Shown here in pieces: positions 6,877 to 7,535 of a DNA stretch of 7,535 nt. Both the position numbers and the translations under genes were made by a program. The notes under the pieces are model-generated. The model saw only the letters and a program-made list of their open reading frames with translations, was not told where the DNA came from and did not search any database. Source of the DNA: Candidatus Zixiibacteriota bacterium. GTDB taxonomy: Bacteria > Zixibacteria > MSB-5A5 > GN15 > JACZUZ01. The stretch covers positions 1-7,535 of the forward strand of contig JADFNA010000067.1 in NCBI GenBank assembly GCA_022563625.1, given 5' to 3'. Position 1 is the stretch's first letter. Every line of letters starts with the position of its first letter.

Positions 6877-7535
6877 ATGAGACTACTCAATCAGGCATTT
6901 AAATATCACCCGCTCGGTTTCTTTCTGGCCCTGTGCGCCCTGAACGTCCTGAATGCACAGAGCGTCCGCGCTCAGGACACAGATCCGCCCGGCGGCATAG
7001 TTTCCGCCTATCCTGCCAATCCTGTCTATCTGGCCAACACCATGCTGAAAGAATATCTGGAGCTGATTGAACAGGGCAATCTGGAATCGGCAGAGCAATA
7101 CTGGCTGCCATCTGCGCTGCAGCGCGCAGGCAGGTTGGGCATAACCTATTCAGGCATACCAATCAAAGCTGACTTGAATTCTCCGGTTATGAAATCCGCT
7201 CAGATGAATCCTGTTATGGAGCTGAAAATCGGCGTGAAGCGCGAGGATGGCTTTTTCACCCTGGGAGTAATCGCCCGGCGCGGTGGAGCGACAGTGAATT
7301 ATCGGTATCACGCGGTAGAGAATGACGGGCATGTCTGGCTGACATTCGCCCAGGACTATGTGGCTTATGGCTGGCGGGAAGTCGAATCAAAGTTTTTCCG
7401 CTTCCACATGAATCCTTTCCGTTCGCGCTATTTTAACAAAATCGCAGTTGCCTCGCTGGATCGATTCGTGGATTCAATCGGCTATGCGCTGGGTATTAAT
7501 CGGGCGCGCATGAGACAACTCGCACGCGAAAAATT
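6877..7535 (+). CDS. exported protein of unknown function, 3'-truncated by the window; possible start of a peptidase-like domain
   Basis: An open frame of 219 codons from ATG 6877 continues past the window edge. An in-frame TGA at 6835 and the absence of ATG, GTG or TTG in between fix this as the first possible start; AGGG at 6861-6864 is a distant (12 nt) ribosome-binding candidate. The N-terminus is a signal peptide: basic residues up to K9, hydrophobic LGFFLALCALNVL (13-25), probable VRA/Q cleavage after residue 32. Residues 52-160 look like a compact alpha+beta domain beginning with a helix (LKEYLELIEQGNLESAEQYW), which recalls NTF2-like folds but is not a firm match. From about 166 the sequence (WREVESKFFRFHMNP, then VASLDRFVDSIGYALGI) resembles the opening of peptidase MA-like gluzincin domains. 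The HExxH motif that would prove it would lie beyond the edge. It is probably a separate transcription unit from the upstream operon, since a terminator and a promoter lie between. Confidence 0.8.
   Translation, partial: MRLLNQAFKYHPLGFFLALCALNVLNAQSVRAQDTDPPGGIVSAYPANPVYLANTMLKEYLELIEQGNLESAEQYWLPSALQRAGRLGITYSGIPIKADLNSPVMKSAQMNPVMELKIGVKREDGFFTLGVIARRGGATVNYRYHAVENDGHVWLTFAQDYVAYGWREVESKFFRFHMNPFRSRYFNKIAVASLDRFVDSIGYALGINRARMRQLAREK

Noticed and set aside
6883..7162. Two overlapping minus-strand frames near the right edge
   Set aside because: The + strand frame here has a signal peptide, an upstream promoter candidate and 219 open codons; the minus frames show no protein-like pattern.

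Overview
The window reads as a chromosomal segment of a diderm (Gram-negative-type) bacterium. The combination of a TonB-dependent receptor with a carboxypeptidase-regulatory-like N-domain, a large exported protein with a C-terminal sorting-type domain, and a PorV/PorQ family barrel points to the Fibrobacterota-Chlorobiota-Bacteroidota (FCB) superphylum. The sequence style (moderate GC, FN3-like segment with FQGYKLYRS and DTGLINGKEYWYT, no SusD) suggests a candidate phylum such as Zixibacteria, KSB1 or Marinimicrobia rather than a typical Bacteroidota. That placement is inference from remembered families, not from any search.

Layout, all on the + strand. (1) 2-2608: TonB-dependent outer-membrane receptor, cut at the left edge so that its signal peptide and true start lie outside. 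(2) 2674-5541: 955-residue exported protein with a large N-terminal region of unknown function, an FN3-like segment and a C-terminal T9SS type A-like sorting domain. (3) 5587-6645: 352-residue PorV/PorQ family outer-membrane protein. The gaps between them are 65 and 45 bp with no terminator, so these three look like one operon. A strong intrinsic terminator at 6695-6722 closes it. (4) A likely promoter around 6782-6816 and a separate fourth gene from 6877 that runs off the right edge. It encodes an exported protein with an N-terminal region of unknown function and perhaps the start of a peptidase-like domain.

Working model: the PorV-like protein serves a type IX secretion route, the large middle protein is a cargo of that route displayed at or released from the surface, and the receptor imports or senses something in partnership with it. 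The layout resembles a SusC/SusD pair in which SusD is replaced by a T9SS-type cargo and its PorV-type shuttle. No RNA genes, CRISPR arrays, insertion sequences or integrase traces are visible. Apart from the window edges, the genes are intact.
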